From the NCBI GenBank assembly GCA_020024455.1, contig JAHHTU010000001.1, positions 1-64,000 on the forward strand: a stretch of DNA of 64,000 bases. Direction: 5' to 3'. The notes under the pieces are model-generated. The model ran no database searches. It was not told where the DNA came from and was given only the letters and a program-made list of their open reading frames with translations. Within the stretch, counting starts at the first letter, position 1; each line of letters begins with the position of its first letter. This stretch comes from Anaerotignum sp. Its GTDB lineage: Bacteria; Bacillota; Clostridia; Lachnospirales; Anaerotignaceae. A program made the translations under genes and the position numbers. Shown piece after piece: positions 1 to 9,257 of the stretch.

Positions 1-390
1 CAAAAACATGCTATCATTTTTGGAATCATTTATCAATATTGCAAATAAAACAAATATTTCTTGTTGTTTTTTTAGATATTTTGAAAAAATTATACAATAT
101 TTTTAAGAAATTGATGAGTAAATTATTCAGAAAATTGAACAATCATTTTTTTTGAAATTGCGTTACAGGTATAAAACAAAATAGATTATTGTCGTAGAAT
201 TGTTACAAAACAGGAGGGGAAAACAATCGTTTTTTGTATGTAATTGGTTTTTTTCACAAAAATACAGATAAGAATATAGATAAAATATTTTACAATAAAT
301 TAGAAAAATTTTTAACAAACAAATATTTTGTTATAGATTGTTATAGATTATAGAAAAATGTTGAATGTTATCATAAAAATGCTTTCTTGG
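1..390. other. very AT-rich non-coding stretch
   Basis: No convincing gene is seen in the first 390 bases. The stretch is markedly more AT-rich than the coding DNA that follows. It contains a tandem 10-bp repeat (ttatagattg-type) at 331-349 and an isolated AGGAGGGG ribosome-site-like motif at 212-219. That motif is not followed at a normal distance by a start codon opening a frame of useful length. It may be the upstream control region of the first transporter gene, or the 3' flank of a gene outside the window. Confidence 0.5.
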
Positions 391-418
391 TAGACAAATA
401 CAAAGGAAACGATATAAT
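391..418 (+). promoter_or_regulatory. sigma-A-type promoter of the DMT transporter gene
   Basis: TAGACA at 391-396, a 16-nt spacer, and TATAAT at 413-418 form a near-consensus housekeeping promoter. It lies 36 nt before the transporter start codon, with a strong AAGGAGGAAAG ribosome site in between. Confidence 0.7.
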
Positions 419-453
419 GAAATAGAGTAGAATGGGTAAGGAGGAAAGAAGTC

Positions 454-1362
454 ATGGACATGGCATCGAAAAAAAAGGGGATATGCTATACACTCTCCGG
501 TGGGATTTGCTGGGGGATATCGGGTTGTTTTGGACAATTTTTGTTTCAAAACAAAGGTGTGACGGCAGAATGGTTGGTATCCGTTCGTCTGTTGGTTGCG
601 GGGGTTCTGTTGGTTGCGATTGGATACCTGCGTGATGGCAGAAAAATGAATGAAGTGTTTTACAAAAAAGAAGATTTGAAACAGCTTTTGATTTTTTCAA
701 TCTTTGGTATGCTGTTTTGCCAATATACTTATTTTGCAGGTGTGCAACATTCCAATGCAGGTACAGCAACAGTGTTGCAATCGCTGGCATCGACGGTGGT
801 TTTGGTCTATGTGTGTATCCGAAAACCAAGATTGCCGAAATTGTTTGAAGTGTGTGCCGTATTGGCTGCCATTTTGGGTGTATTTATATTGAGTACACAT
901 GGAAATATTCACAATATGTTGTTGACAAAAAAAGCGTTGTTTTTTGGATTGATTTCTGCGGTGGCAGCTGCATTATACAATTTGTTGGCAACGGAAATTT
1001 TGAGAAAGTATGGGGTATATGTCATTGTAGGATATGGCATGGTGTTTGCAGGCATTGCATTGGCACTGGTTGTGCACCCATGGAAATATCATGTGCCTAT
1101 GGATATGCAAACGGTCATTTGTTTGTTTGGCGTTGTGGTTGTTGGGACGGCGATTGCGTTTGCATTATACTTGAAAGGTGTTAGCATTGTTGGGCCGTTT
1201 ATGGGTTGTGTTTTGGGCACTATCGAACCTGTGACGGCGATTGTGGTATCCTTTTTGTTTTTGGGTTCTGAATTTCAATGGATTGATTTGTTGGGATTTG
1301 CCATGATATTGGGTACGGTGTTGATGTTATCTTTGCGAAGTTCTCAAAATCAAACCCTATAA
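454..1362 (+). CDS. EamA/DMT-family transporter
   Basis: This 302-residue protein is almost entirely hydrophobic and shows the ten-helix, two-repeat plan of the drug/metabolite transporter (EamA, formerly DUF6) superfamily. The repeats begin near the N-terminal GGICWGISGCFGQFL segment and near GLISAVAAALYNLLA in the middle. The C-terminal repeat has the family-typical GPFMGCVLGTIEPVTAI stretch, in which the Glu-Pro pair is conserved. It sits in the cytoplasmic membrane and would export or import a small metabolite; the substrate cannot be predicted. The ATG at 454 follows a strong AAGGAGG site. It is a single-gene unit with its own promoter and terminator. Family call is firm, substrate unknown. 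Confidence 0.9.
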   Translation: MDMASKKKGICYTLSGGICWGISGCFGQFLFQNKGVTAEWLVSVRLLVAGVLLVAIGYLRDGRKMNEVFYKKEDLKQLLIFSIFGMLFCQYTYFAGVQHSNAGTATVLQSLASTVVLVYVCIRKPRLPKLFEVCAVLAAILGVFILSTHGNIHNMLLTKKALFFGLISAVAAALYNLLATEILRKYGVYVIVGYGMVFAGIALALVVHPWKYHVPMDMQTVICLFGVVVVGTAIAFALYLKGVSIVGPFMGCVLGTIEPVTAIVVSFLFLGSEFQWIDLLGFAMILGTVLMLSLRSSQNQTL

Positions 1363-1367
1363 AAGAC

Positions 1368-1397
1368 GGCTGTGTGAAAAAGCACAGCCATTTTTTT
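1368..1397 (+). terminator. intrinsic terminator after the DMT gene
   Basis: An 8-bp stem (ggctgtgt at 1368-1375 with gcacagcc at 1382-1389, one G-U pair) is followed by a run of seven T. Confidence 0.85.
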
Positions 1398-1419
1398 GAA
1401 AGAAAAAGCATAAAAAATA

Positions 1420-1471
1420 CGAACATATTTTCTTTTGTGGTATTGCTCTTTTGGATTGCCTCTTATATAAT
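1420..1471 (+). promoter_or_regulatory. ruvAB promoter with a LexA-like box
   Basis: TATAAT at 1466-1471 is preceded at 17 nt by TTGCTC (1443-1448). Just upstream, cGAACATATTTTC (1420-1432) matches the Firmicute LexA box cGAAC-N4-GTTCg in one half and differs by one core base in the other. Because ruvAB is a classic SOS target in related bacteria, damage control by LexA is plausible, but the box is weaker than the one before recA. Confidence 0.5.
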
Positions 1472-1497
1472 AACATACATGAAAGGATGAAAAAAAT

Positions 1498-2097
1498 ATG
1501 ATTTCGTATATCAAAGGCAGTTTGGAAGTGTGTGGTGACGACTTTATTATTGTAGAAACAGGTGGCTTGGGATATTGTGTGTTTGTTTCTCCTGTTGCAC
1601 TGGCACAGATGCCGCAGACAGGAAGTATCATCAAAATACATACATTTTTGCACGTCAAAGAAGATGACATGGTGTTGTATGGGTTTTTGCATATGGAAGA
1701 ATTGCAGTTGTTTCAAAAACTCATTCGTGTTTCTGGCATTGGGCCAAAGGCGGCAATGGGATTTTTGTCCAACATGACACCGCAAGAAATTGTTGTGGCA
1801 ATACTGTCGGAAGATGTGAAAACATTGTGCAAGTCCCCCGGTATTGGCAAAAAAATGGCACAACGTGTCATATTGGAATTGAAAGAAAAATTAGAAAAAC
1901 AGGAAATACCAATATCTGACACAGACCATACGGCAACCATCAGAGCGGATTATAAACAAGAAACGGTGGAGGCATTGACGGCATTGGGATATAGCCGTAT
2001 GGAGGCAGAAAGAGCAATCAAACAGATTGCATCCACAAAAGATATGACGACAGAGCAGTTGTTGAAAGCGGCGTTGCGTCATATGGTCAGAATATAA
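1498..2097 (+). CDS. ruvA: Holliday junction branch migration protein RuvA
   Basis: RuvA is the DNA-binding tetramer that holds a four-way junction while RuvB motors drive branch migration. The 199-residue product has normal length. The N-terminal OB fold starts [10 protein letters not shown] and contains the V/LYGF motif before the first helix-hairpin-helix, [15 protein letters not shown] (near residue 80). The second hairpin is [20 protein letters not shown] (near 115). The C-terminal domain III, which contacts RuvB, has the expected [16 protein letters not shown] helices. It starts with ATG after GAAAGGATG and lies 19 nt before the ruvB start chosen here, giving the usual ruvAB operon. Very secure. 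Confidence 0.97.
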   Translation: MISYIKGSLEVCGDDFIIVETGGLGYCVFVSPVALAQMPQTGSIIKIHTFLHVKEDDMVLYGFLHMEELQLFQKLIRVSGIGPKAAMGFLSNMTPQEIVVAILSEDVKTLCKSPGIGKKMAQRVILELKEKLEKQEIPISDTDHTATIRADYKQETVEALTALGYSRMEAERAIKQIASTKDMTTEQLLKAALRHMVRI

Positions 2098-2116
2098 TCA
2101 GAAATGGGTGGAACAG

Positions 2117-3118
2117 GTGGAAAGAAGAATACTGACGGCAGGTACACAGGAAGAAGACAGAGAGTTTGAACCCAAATTACGCCCTGACCGTTTGGATAGC
2201 TATATTGGACAAGACAATATCAAACAAAATCTGAAAATTTTCATGCAGGCGGCAAAACAACGCCATGAGGCATTGGACCATGTGTTGTTATATGGCCCGC
2301 CGGGGTTGGGGAAAACCACATTATCCAATATCATTGCGGCAGAAATGGGTGTACAAATCAAAACAACATCTGGCCCTGCCATCGAACGCCCCGGTGACAT
2401 GGCGGCAATATTGAACAGTTTGCAGGAGGGCGATATTTTATTTATTGATGAAATTCATCGCCTCAATCGTATGATTGAAGAAATCCTATATCCTGCGATG
2501 GAAGATTTTGTCATTGACATTATGATTGGAAAAGGGGCAGGTGCAAAATCAGTCCGTTTGGATTTGCCACATTTTACATTGATTGGTGCAACGACAAGAA
2601 TTGGACTTTTGACGGCTCCTTTGCGTGACCGTTTTGGTGTGGTACAGCGTTTGGAGCCATACCATGTGGACAATTTGAAAAAAATACTGTTGCGTTCTGC
2701 ACAAGTATTGCAGGTACGGTTAGACGACGCAGGGGCAGAAGAAATTGCGTATCGTTCCAGAGGTACACCAAGAATTGCAAACCGTTTGTTGAAACGTGTG
2801 CGAGATTTTGCACAAGTGCAGTATCAAGGCAATATTACAGCGGAAGTTGCAAAATTTGCATTGGATTTGCTTGATGTGGATAAAATGGGGTTGGATTATG
2901 TAGACAGAAAAATGTTGATGACATTGATTGAAAAATTCGATGGCGGGCCTGCGGGCTTGGATACATTGGCAGCGTCCATCAATGAAGACGCAGCCACCAT
3001 AGAAGATGTGTATGAGCCGTATTTGTTGCAGTTGGGGTATTTGCAAAGAACACCCAGAGGACGTGTGGTGACAAAGAGAGGATATGCACATTTTGGTTTG
3101 TCTGATACAGAAAAATAG
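2117..3118 (+). CDS. ruvB: Holliday junction branch migration DNA helicase RuvB
   Basis: RuvB is the AAA+ hexameric motor of the RuvABC resolvasome. It shows Walker [12 protein letters not shown], Walker [10 protein letters not shown], the sensor region [12 protein letters not shown], the [13 protein letters not shown] segment and a C-terminal winged-helix domain ending [14 protein letters not shown] place the start at the GTG at 2117, which gives 333 residues beginning MERRIL, as is usual for the family, with GGGTGG about 5 nt upstream. An in-frame GTG at 2108 is the alternative (336 residues). The gene is co-transcribed with ruvA and the small gene that follows. Confidence 0.96.
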   Translation: MERRILTAGTQEEDREFEPKLRPDRLDSYIGQDNIKQNLKIFMQAAKQRHEALDHVLLYGPPGLGKTTLSNIIAAEMGVQIKTTSGPAIERPGDMAAILNSLQEGDILFIDEIHRLNRMIEEILYPAMEDFVIDIMIGKGAGAKSVRLDLPHFTLIGATTRIGLLTAPLRDRFGVVQRLEPYHVDNLKKILLRSAQVLQVRLDDAGAEEIAYRSRGTPRIANRLLKRVRDFAQVQYQGNITAEVAKFALDLLDVDKMGLDYVDRKMLMTLIEKFDGGPAGLDTLAASINEDAATIEDVYEPYLLQLGYLQRTPRGRVVTKRGYAHFGLSDTEK

Positions 3119-3130
3119 GAGGGGTTGTAT

Positions 3131-3394
3131 ATGAAATTGCCCATCAAAGAAGTGGTGGAAAACGTAAGAGAAGAGTTGTTGTGTTATGAAGATGCACAAC
3201 AGATTGCAAAACAATGGGAAACAGAATTTTTGGACTGGATTAAAGCAAAAAAAGGCAAACATAAAGATATTGTGGTGGAAAAAGATGCCTTGTATTTGAA
3301 AATCAAAGATGAAGATGAAATTTTTGAAATGGCAGACAGTTATATGGACGCTGTGGCAGAAAGCAGTGTCAAAAAATATTGGGAAACATTTTGA
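3131..3394 (+). CDS. small conserved-looking protein of unknown function in the ruvAB operon
   Basis: This 87-residue soluble protein starts with ATG 14 nt after an AGGAGGGG site that overlaps the ruvB stop. It is highly charged, with predicted helices throughout, and has no signal peptide or membrane segment. The C-terminal half alternates acidic clusters (KIKDEDEIFEMADSYMD) with aromatic residues. I do not recognise the family. Its tight position after ruvB and before the shared terminator shows it is a real, co-transcribed gene; a link to recombination is only guilt by association. Confidence 0.8.
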   Translation: MKLPIKEVVENVREELLCYEDAQQIAKQWETEFLDWIKAKKGKHKDIVVEKDALYLKIKDEDEIFEMADSYMDAVAESSVKKYWETF

Positions 3395-3399
3395 AAAAA

Positions 3400-3430
3400 A
3401 GCGTTTGGAGACTTTCCAAACGCTCTTTTT
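3400..3430. terminator. bidirectional intrinsic terminator between ruvAB unit and addB
   Basis: A stem formed by agcgtttgga (3400-3409) and tccaaacgct (3415-3424) is flanked by T runs on its + strand 3' side and A runs on the 5' side, so it can stop both the ruvAB transcript and the convergent addB transcript. Confidence 0.9.
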
Positions 3431-6400
3431 TTATTCTTTTTTGGGTGGTTCTTTTAACATAGTCCAAAAATCTTCTTTTGCAATTTTTTTCAAATCCCGA
3501 TAATTGGGGTGGTCATCATAATCATAACGACAAATGGTGGCAAAGTTGCAGTAATCACAAGGGGTTTTGCCTTGACTGCGATAAGGAGAGGGAGCAAATG
3601 TACCTGCTTTCATTTCTTCGCCGATTTGTGCCGCACGCTTTGTGGCAAAATCTAATATGGCATGATATTCTGCTTCTGTTGCCAGTAAGGAGGACGATGT
3701 GGGTGTCCCTTTTTTGGTGTATTTTAAGGCAATGATGGCAGATTCTCCTTTATAAAATTGTCCGTTTTTGTCTATGAATGCATTGTCAATGCCTTGTATC
3801 ACAGTTTCGTTATCCAGTACCAGTCCCGACATTTGCATTTTGCTGTACAACAAATCTGCCAATTCTTCCGACGACAGTTCCGTAGAAAGGGATAATGTGG
3901 GGTCTGTGATGCGGAAATAGAACGCACCGCCTGCCTCAAAACAAATATCGGCTTGCGTTTGTTGTTTCAAATAGGCATCTAAATATAACAATAGCTGTAA
4001 CTGCAATCCATAATAAATATCCTGCAGGCTGAAAGATTTACTTCCCGATTTGTAATCAATGACTTTGACATAACAAGTGCCATCTGCCTGTAAAATGTCT
4101 ACACGGTCAATTTTACCACGCAATATCAATTTGCTGTTGTCTGCCATACTGATGATAATGGGCGGTAATGCCTCGTGTGGGCCAAATCCAATTTCATAGC
4201 CATCGGGTACAAATGCACCACTTTGTATGTGACGTACCAATGTCCAGCCTGCACGTTTGGAAATGCGTTTTAAGCGTTTGACCAAATAGCGGTTTGCGGC
4301 ACTGTCTTGTAATATGGCATTACCCAAAAGAGGGGCGGCAGCATCTACGGCATATTCGATACGCAATTCGGTTTCCTGTTGTGTCAAGGATTGCCAAGAA
4401 ACACCATCTTCTTGTAATTTTGCGGAAAACTGTTCCAATACGCCATGGAATAATATGCCCAAATCCGGTGTGCGTAATTGGTAAATCTGTCTTGGTTTTA
4501 CTTGCAGGGCATATTCCGTAAAATAAGCAAAGGGGCAGGCGGCAAATCGTTCCAGTCGGGAAACACTTGCCAATATGTTTTTACCATATAATGCTTTTGT
4601 GACTTTGGGTGATAAGCGTTCCTGTCTGCTGTTTGTGACAAAGCCTTTTTGCAACAAAGCAAGGCGTTTTTGCCAGTTTGGTTGTGTGGCAAAATAGGTG
4701 TAGATGTCTTGCCACATCAGAGGCATTGGTGTTTCTGACGTATGGTTTCGCATTTGTTGCCCCAATGCATGAAAACAAGCAGCGGGAGAAAGCTGTTCGA
4801 TTTGCAAGCTGTCTTCGTGTTGTATTTCCAAGTTGGGATACATACGGCAAATACGCTCAATCAAAGGAGAAGGAAACATGGCTCTGCCTTCCATATCACC
4901 CACAGCATATGTCAAATACAAGGCTTCTGATGGCTTTGTCAATCCACGATAGATGAGAAATTGTTCCTCAAACAATTTACGTTTGCTGTTTGTGGAAATC
5001 TCTACGCCGATTTCTGTCAAAGCGTCACGTTCTGTTTCGCTGAATATGCCATTGGATTGTGCAGGGGCAGGCAGTACACCGTCATTGACACCCAACAGGA
5101 ACAATACTTTGATGTTGGGCAGTCTGGTTCTTTGGATATCCCCAACGATGACATTGTCGGTTGTGGGGGGGATAATGCCCATACTGCTTTTTGCAAAGCC
5201 TGCCTGCAATATTTTGGAAAATGCCTCCAAAGTGACAGGGGTATCGCCGAATATGGCAACGGCTTTTTGCACCACGTCCATGACAATTTGCCAGATTTGA
5301 CGATGTTCTTTTGCTTTTTCCACATTTGCCTGTTCCGCAAGAGCGGACAGTTGTTGTGCAACGCCAAGGCTGTCTAACTGTTTGCAAAATGCAGCAACCA
5401 GTTGTTCCAAAGGATAGGATTTGTTGCGTTTGTATGTTGCCCAACAGGAAAAATGAGATAAAAAGTCATCTTTGAGCTGGTTCATGTAAGTTTGTTGTTC
5501 TTCTTTTCCGTCAGAAAATCCGTATTCCCATATTTTTCGCCATTTTGCCCCTTTGATGCCATAGGCAAGTACATAGTTTTCCAAAATATCCATATCACTT
5601 TGTGCCATAGGGGTAAAGCCTGATTTCAAATAAGAAAATACAGACTCATATCGAAAATCATATACAATGCAATCCAAAATCCCTTTTAACAAAGCCATCA
5701 AAGGGTGTGTGGCAATCTCCCGTTTGTTGTCAATGAAACAAGGGATTTCATATTCCTGTAATATACCACGCATATTTTTTTCATAGCCGGAGACGTCGTT
5801 CGTCAAAATGGCAATATCCCGATAACGGATAGTGTGTTCCCTGACAATCTGACGTATGGTTTGTGCAGTGTATGCGATTTCGTCTTGCTTGGCGGCACAA
5901 GCCTGTATGTGTATGCCGTTGTGGTTGTTGCTTTTTTTGTAATAGCCATAATTATAATTTTGCTCCAAAAAACGCAATGCAGGTGTTTGTGTGCGGTGGT
6001 TTTGCTCCAAAAACAGTGGCGGGACTGTGGCAATGCCATGCTCCTCAGCCAATTTTTGCAATTTGCGTAATGTGGTATATGGTTCAAAATATGTCGCAGA
6101 CATTGGTAAATGGCTTACAAAATAACTGGATTTATCCATAGGTAATGTGATGGTGACTTTTTTGCAAAGACGCAATAAATGCAAAATGACATGGTATTCT
6201 TGCGGTGTAAATCCATAAAAGCCGTCCAACCAAATTTCTGTGTCTGCAAAAGGTGAAATCTTTTGCAATTTTTTATCCAACAATGTGAGTGTTTCATCAC
6301 CGGATACATATTCCTGTGATAAAAATTCCAAGTATTTTGTGTAAATCAAATGCATATCTTCGCATTTTTGTTTGACAGCATGAGAAAGATTTTCCTGTTG

Positions 6401-6832
6401 TGCAAGCACTGCCAATGTATCGGGCGTAATACAATATTGAAAAAATTCGGTGATGGTGAAAGAAAGTTGTTCCACAAATCCGTTTTTGTCCATGATATGC
6501 CGAAAATATACGATGTTTTCTTTTTGTTCCAATAATATTTTTTGTAAAGCCATTTGTTTGCCAACATCGCCCAGTGCGACAGTTTTGTCCATACCATAAC
6601 GTGAAAAAATTTGATGTGCCAATCTGCCAAAGCTCAATACCTCGGCAGTCAAAATACCTTTTGTTTCTGTCATGGCGGTCAAATCCCGCTCGGATTGCGA
6701 TGTGAATTGCTCGGGTACCAGAAAAATCTGCCGTCCTTGTTGTGTTTTTTGTGCGGCAAGGATTTCTTTCATACAATGGTGTGTTTTGCCTGTGCCGGTT
6801 GCACCGATGACAAATTGTAATGCCATAATCAT
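3431..6832 (-). CDS. addB: ATP-dependent helicase-nuclease subunit AddB
   Basis: AddB is the second subunit of the AddAB (RexAB-like) helicase-nuclease that resects double-strand breaks for RecA. The 1133-residue product has Walker A GATGTGKT at residues 10-17, the inactive-helicase body, and a C-terminal RecB-family nuclease domain (GKIDRVDIL, VIDYKSGSKSF, near residues 900-940). The [4Fe-4S] cysteines are visible: one in FAACPFAYF and three in the C-terminal CDYCNFATIC (about 1092-1101). The open frame runs further upstream, but that part overlaps the next gene on the + strand and looks non-coding. A GAAAGG site precedes ATG 6832; ATG 6826 is an alternative. addA is not adjacent in this window. 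Confidence 0.94.
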   Translation of the reverse strand: MIMALQFVIGATGTGKTHHCMKEILAAQKTQQGRQIFLVPEQFTSQSERDLTAMTETKGILTAEVLSFGRLAHQIFSRYGMDKTVALGDVGKQMALQKILLEQKENIVYFRHIMDKNGFVEQLSFTITEFFQYCITPDTLAVLAQQENLSHAVKQKCEDMHLIYTKYLEFLSQEYVSGDETLTLLDKKLQKISPFADTEIWLDGFYGFTPQEYHVILHLLRLCKKVTITLPMDKSSYFVSHLPMSATYFEPYTTLRKLQKLAEEHGIATVPPLFLEQNHRTQTPALRFLEQNYNYGYYKKSNNHNGIHIQACAAKQDEIAYTAQTIRQIVREHTIRYRDIAILTNDVSGYEKNMRGILQEYEIPCFIDNKREIATHPLMALLKGILDCIVYDFRYESVFSYLKSGFTPMAQSDMDILENYVLAYGIKGAKWRKIWEYGFSDGKEEQQTYMNQLKDDFLSHFSCWATYKRNKSYPLEQLVAAFCKQLDSLGVAQQLSALAEQANVEKAKEHRQIWQIVMDVVQKAVAIFGDTPVTLEAFSKILQAGFAKSSMGIIPPTTDNVIVGDIQRTRLPNIKVLFLLGVNDGVLPAPAQSNGIFSETERDALTEIGVEISTNSKRKLFEEQFLIYRGLTKPSEALYLTYAVGDMEGRAMFPSPLIERICRMYPNLEIQHEDSLQIEQLSPAACFHALGQQMRNHTSETPMPLMWQDIYTYFATQPNWQKRLALLQKGFVTNSRQERLSPKVTKALYGKNILASVSRLERFAACPFAYFTEYALQVKPRQIYQLRTPDLGILFHGVLEQFSAKLQEDGVSWQSLTQQETELRIEYAVDAAAPLLGNAILQDSAANRYLVKRLKRISKRAGWTLVRHIQSGAFVPDGYEIGFGPHEALPPIIISMADNSKLILRGKIDRVDILQADGTCYVKVIDYKSGSKSFSLQDIYYGLQLQLLLYLDAYLKQQTQADICFEAGGAFYFRITDPTLSLSTELSSEELADLLYSKMQMSGLVLDNETVIQGIDNAFIDKNGQFYKGESAIIALKYTKKGTPTSSSLLATEAEYHAILDFATKRAAQIGEEMKAGTFAPSPYRSQGKTPCDYCNFATICRYDYDDHPNYRDLKKIAKEDFWTMLKEPPKKE

Positions 6833-6956
6833 CACAGCCTTTCTATAAAAATATGATACAAAACAGAATTTATTTTTGCAAGTAAAACAAAAGCATATTA
6901 CTTGTGAGAATGTCATATAGTGAAACAACAATAGTTTGCGGAAGGGGCAAAACCAT

Positions 6957-7376
6957 GTGAAAGGGACAAAATTTGTTGTGGTAAAAATGCGGGAGTTGAT
7001 AAAAACAGCGGTGTTTGCTGTATTGGGGATTGTGATTTTGGTAGGACTGGTATTGTTTTTCCTGCGTATGGGTGGGCAGAGCGATAGCGGTCTGTACAAA
7101 AACGGCACATATGAAGCGGCATTGCCAATCAGCAATACAGATGTTGCGGTGGAGGTGACCGTCAAAAAGGGCAAGGTTGCAGATGTGCAAATGCGACATA
7201 CATCAGAAAGCATTACCGTTATGTATCCTTTGTTGGAAGATGCCGTTGCAGAGGTACAACAACAGATTGTACAAAAACAATCTACGGCAGATATTACCGT
7301 TTCCGAAAAGAATACATATTCTGCACAAGCTGTTTTGCAGGCAGTGACACAATGTTTGGAAGAAGCCAAAAAGTAA
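6957..7376 (+). CDS. small membrane-anchored FMN_bind-like protein
   Basis: About 139 residues if translated from GTG 6957, which follows GAAGGGG at 9 nt; ATG 6987 is a later alternative. An N-terminal membrane helix (LIKTAVFAVLGIVILVGLVLFF) is followed by an extracytoplasmic domain. The domain opens with YKNGTYEA, then VAVEVTVKKGKVADVQM, and ends with a helix containing SAQAVLQAVTQCLEEA, which is the outline of the FMN_bind fold of RnfG/NqrC-type flavoproteins. The hallmark SGAT/S motif that receives covalent FMN is replaced here by VSEKNTYSAQ, so flavin attachment is doubtful. It is monocistronic, divergent from addB and ends in a strong terminator. Family assignment is tentative. Confidence 0.6.
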   Translation: MKGTKFVVVKMRELIKTAVFAVLGIVILVGLVLFFLRMGGQSDSGLYKNGTYEAALPISNTDVAVEVTVKKGKVADVQMRHTSESITVMYPLLEDAVAEVQQQIVQKQSTADITVSEKNTYSAQAVLQAVTQCLEEAKK

Positions 7377-7381
7377 TACCT

Positions 7382-7424
7382 ATACAGACAATACAGAAAA
7401 GTATGTATTGTCTGTATTTTTTTA
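7382..7424 (+). terminator. intrinsic terminator
   Basis: A perfect 13-bp stem (atacagacaatac at 7382-7394 with its complement at 7405-7417) leads into a run of eight T. Confidence 0.9.
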
Positions 7425-7434
7425 TAAAAAATAC

Positions 7435-7463
7435 TAGTCACCGAAAAATCACTATGGTATAAT
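7435..7463 (+). promoter_or_regulatory. promoter of the stalk-domain lipoprotein gene
   Basis: TATAAT at 7458-7463 with a weak -35 (TAGTCA, 7435-7440) at 17 nt. It is 45 nt before the chosen start codon. Confidence 0.55.
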
Positions 7464-7508
7464 GAAAAAATCTATATAGATGCGTTTTATCAAAAAGGAG
7501 GAATGAGT

Positions 7509-9029
7509 ATGAGAAAGAAAATTGCGGCATTGTTGGCAACTTTGATGTGCATATTGGCATTTACGGGCTGTTCCAAAGCAGAACTGAACTATCTGCAAAT
7601 GAGTGTGGATATGTTACAGGGCATGAAAGTTGCAGAAACAAAAGGCACAACCACAGTTACCATGGATTTTGATGCACTGGACAAATTTATGCAGGACACT
7701 GCAAAAACAATGGGCGGCAGTGCTACTGTATTGGGAGAAAGTCCTATCAAAGGCAAAGAAACGGTACAGTTGGACTATGTAATGACCATGGACATGGAAA
7801 AAATCAAGTTTGTATTTGATGTAAATGCAAAATATAAAGGCAATACCTATGAGTTTGGAAAAATTTATTATAGTATGGAAGGTATGTATGTTTCTGCACA
7901 AACATTCCAAGGTATGTATGATTTGATGAAAGCAACCGCACAATCATATCAAGATAACTATATGTTTAGCGAAGCGTATGAAAAAGATTTCAAAGCCGCA
8001 TTGGCAAAACAGGAATATATCTGTTTATACAATTTGCAAGATTTGGGCGTATCAGATGCAGAATTACAAGCAATAACAACACCGATGAGCAATGATATTT
8101 ACAAAGCCGTATTTGATTTGTATAAAAATGCTTTTTCTGGTTTCAGCACAGATATGGTGAAAGAAATCCCCAATGGGTTTGGTATAGAAGCAAGTGGGGA
8201 ACAAGTGGGACAATTATTGGTATCTATGCTGGATTATATCATCAAAAATCCTGAGCCTGTATTGAATGCATTTGAAGAATATATTGTTATAGCAAGCGAA
8301 TTGTCCGGTGTGACAGGACAGGAATTGGCAGATGTCAAAACTGCATTTGCACAAATGAAGGCAGAAGTGGATATATTCCGTCAAACCATGACACAGGCAA
8401 AAGATATGGTAGCAGCTGTTTTACAACAAACAGCGGTGAAAAATGCATTGCAAGGGTTCTCTTACAAAGCAGAAATCACAAAAAATAATGATGTTTACAC
8501 AACAACAGAAGATTATGTGATGGGTGATGTTTGCACAATTACAACAAAAGCAACCACACAAGCAGTAAATTCTGCAATTACATTCCCAACAAATGCAGTA
8601 GATTTGGATACATTTGGCGAAACAATGAGCAGCTTGGTGGAAAAATATAACCCAATCGTTGGAATTGATGCCATGTGGGTATTGGAAGATGAAACCAAAG
8701 AAGCCAATGTGTCTATGAAAAGAAAAGATGCAGATTTGTTATTCCATGCAGATGACATGAGTACATTGTCTTATCTGGTAGAAGATGGCCGTGTATATTT
8801 TCCTTTGAGAGATATGTGTGATATATTGGGTGTATCTTTGACATGGGATAAAGATACAAAAACTGTTTCTGTATATGCAGACAAAGAAAATGCAGACAAA
8901 GCTGTAAAATTGGAAACAAAATTGGCAGATGGCATTTCTTATGTGGGTGTCAGAGAGTTTGAAAAACTCGGTTATACCATTACCTATACAAACACAGACG
9001 GTATCCATGAAGCAACCGTTACAAAATAA
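7509..9029 (+). CDS. lipoprotein with C-terminal copper amine oxidase-like (stalk) domain
   Basis: A 506-residue secreted lipoprotein. The signal peptide ends in a lipobox-like LAFTGC, so the mature protein would be anchored through its Cys at the outer face of the membrane. The long middle part is mostly helical and unassigned. The last ~100 residues (VLEDETKEANVSMKRKD, then GRVYFPLRDMCDILGVSLTW, TVSVYADK, YVGVREFEKLGYTITY) are the copper amine oxidase N-terminal-like stalk domain found on many clostridial surface proteins; it is not catalytic. ATG 7509 is preferred over ATG 7503 because the AAGGAGG site lies 7 nt from the former and only 1 nt from the latter. Monocistronic. Role unknown. 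Confidence 0.8.
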   Translation: MRKKIAALLATLMCILAFTGCSKAELNYLQMSVDMLQGMKVAETKGTTTVTMDFDALDKFMQDTAKTMGGSATVLGESPIKGKETVQLDYVMTMDMEKIKFVFDVNAKYKGNTYEFGKIYYSMEGMYVSAQTFQGMYDLMKATAQSYQDNYMFSEAYEKDFKAALAKQEYICLYNLQDLGVSDAELQAITTPMSNDIYKAVFDLYKNAFSGFSTDMVKEIPNGFGIEASGEQVGQLLVSMLDYIIKNPEPVLNAFEEYIVIASELSGVTGQELADVKTAFAQMKAEVDIFRQTMTQAKDMVAAVLQQTAVKNALQGFSYKAEITKNNDVYTTTEDYVMGDVCTITTKATTQAVNSAITFPTNAVDLDTFGETMSSLVEKYNPIVGIDAMWVLEDETKEANVSMKRKDADLLFHADDMSTLSYLVEDGRVYFPLRDMCDILGVSLTWDKDTKTVSVYADKENADKAVKLETKLADGISYVGVREFEKLGYTITYTNTDGIHEATVTK

Positions 9030-9040
9030 AAATCACATCA

Positions 9041-9071
9041 AAAACCAAGTGCTTTTCGCACTTGGTTTTTT
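9041..9071 (+). terminator. intrinsic terminator of the stalk lipoprotein gene
   Basis: ccaagtgc (9045-9052) pairs with gcacttgg (9058-9065) and is extended by flanking A and T runs. Confidence 0.9.
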
Positions 9072-9257
9072 GATAGAAAATGTGCATATGTATGGCGATA
9101 CATATAGATGGTAAAAATGGAAGATGTGTATATATTTGTATCATATTGTCATTTATGGTATGAAAATAAGGAAAAAATTTAGTTTTTCTTAAACTTTTTT
9201 AAGTTAGCTGTAAGTTTCTATTCACAAAATGTACACATTTATGATTTATACTGTAAA

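Noticed and set aside
331..350. Short tandem repeat as a CRISPR or attachment site
   Set aside because: Only two 10-bp units without spacers, in AT-rich DNA, and no cas, integrase or tRNA gene nearby.
212..353. Short open frame from TTG 234 after an AGGAGGGG motif
   Set aside because: The spacing to the start is about 14 nt and the product would be a 39-residue low-complexity peptide; no support.
6833..7441. A long N-terminal extension of the addB reading frame
   Set aside because: It lies upstream of the natural ATPase start, overlaps the small FMN_bind-like gene and its terminator on the other strand, and has no protein-like composition.
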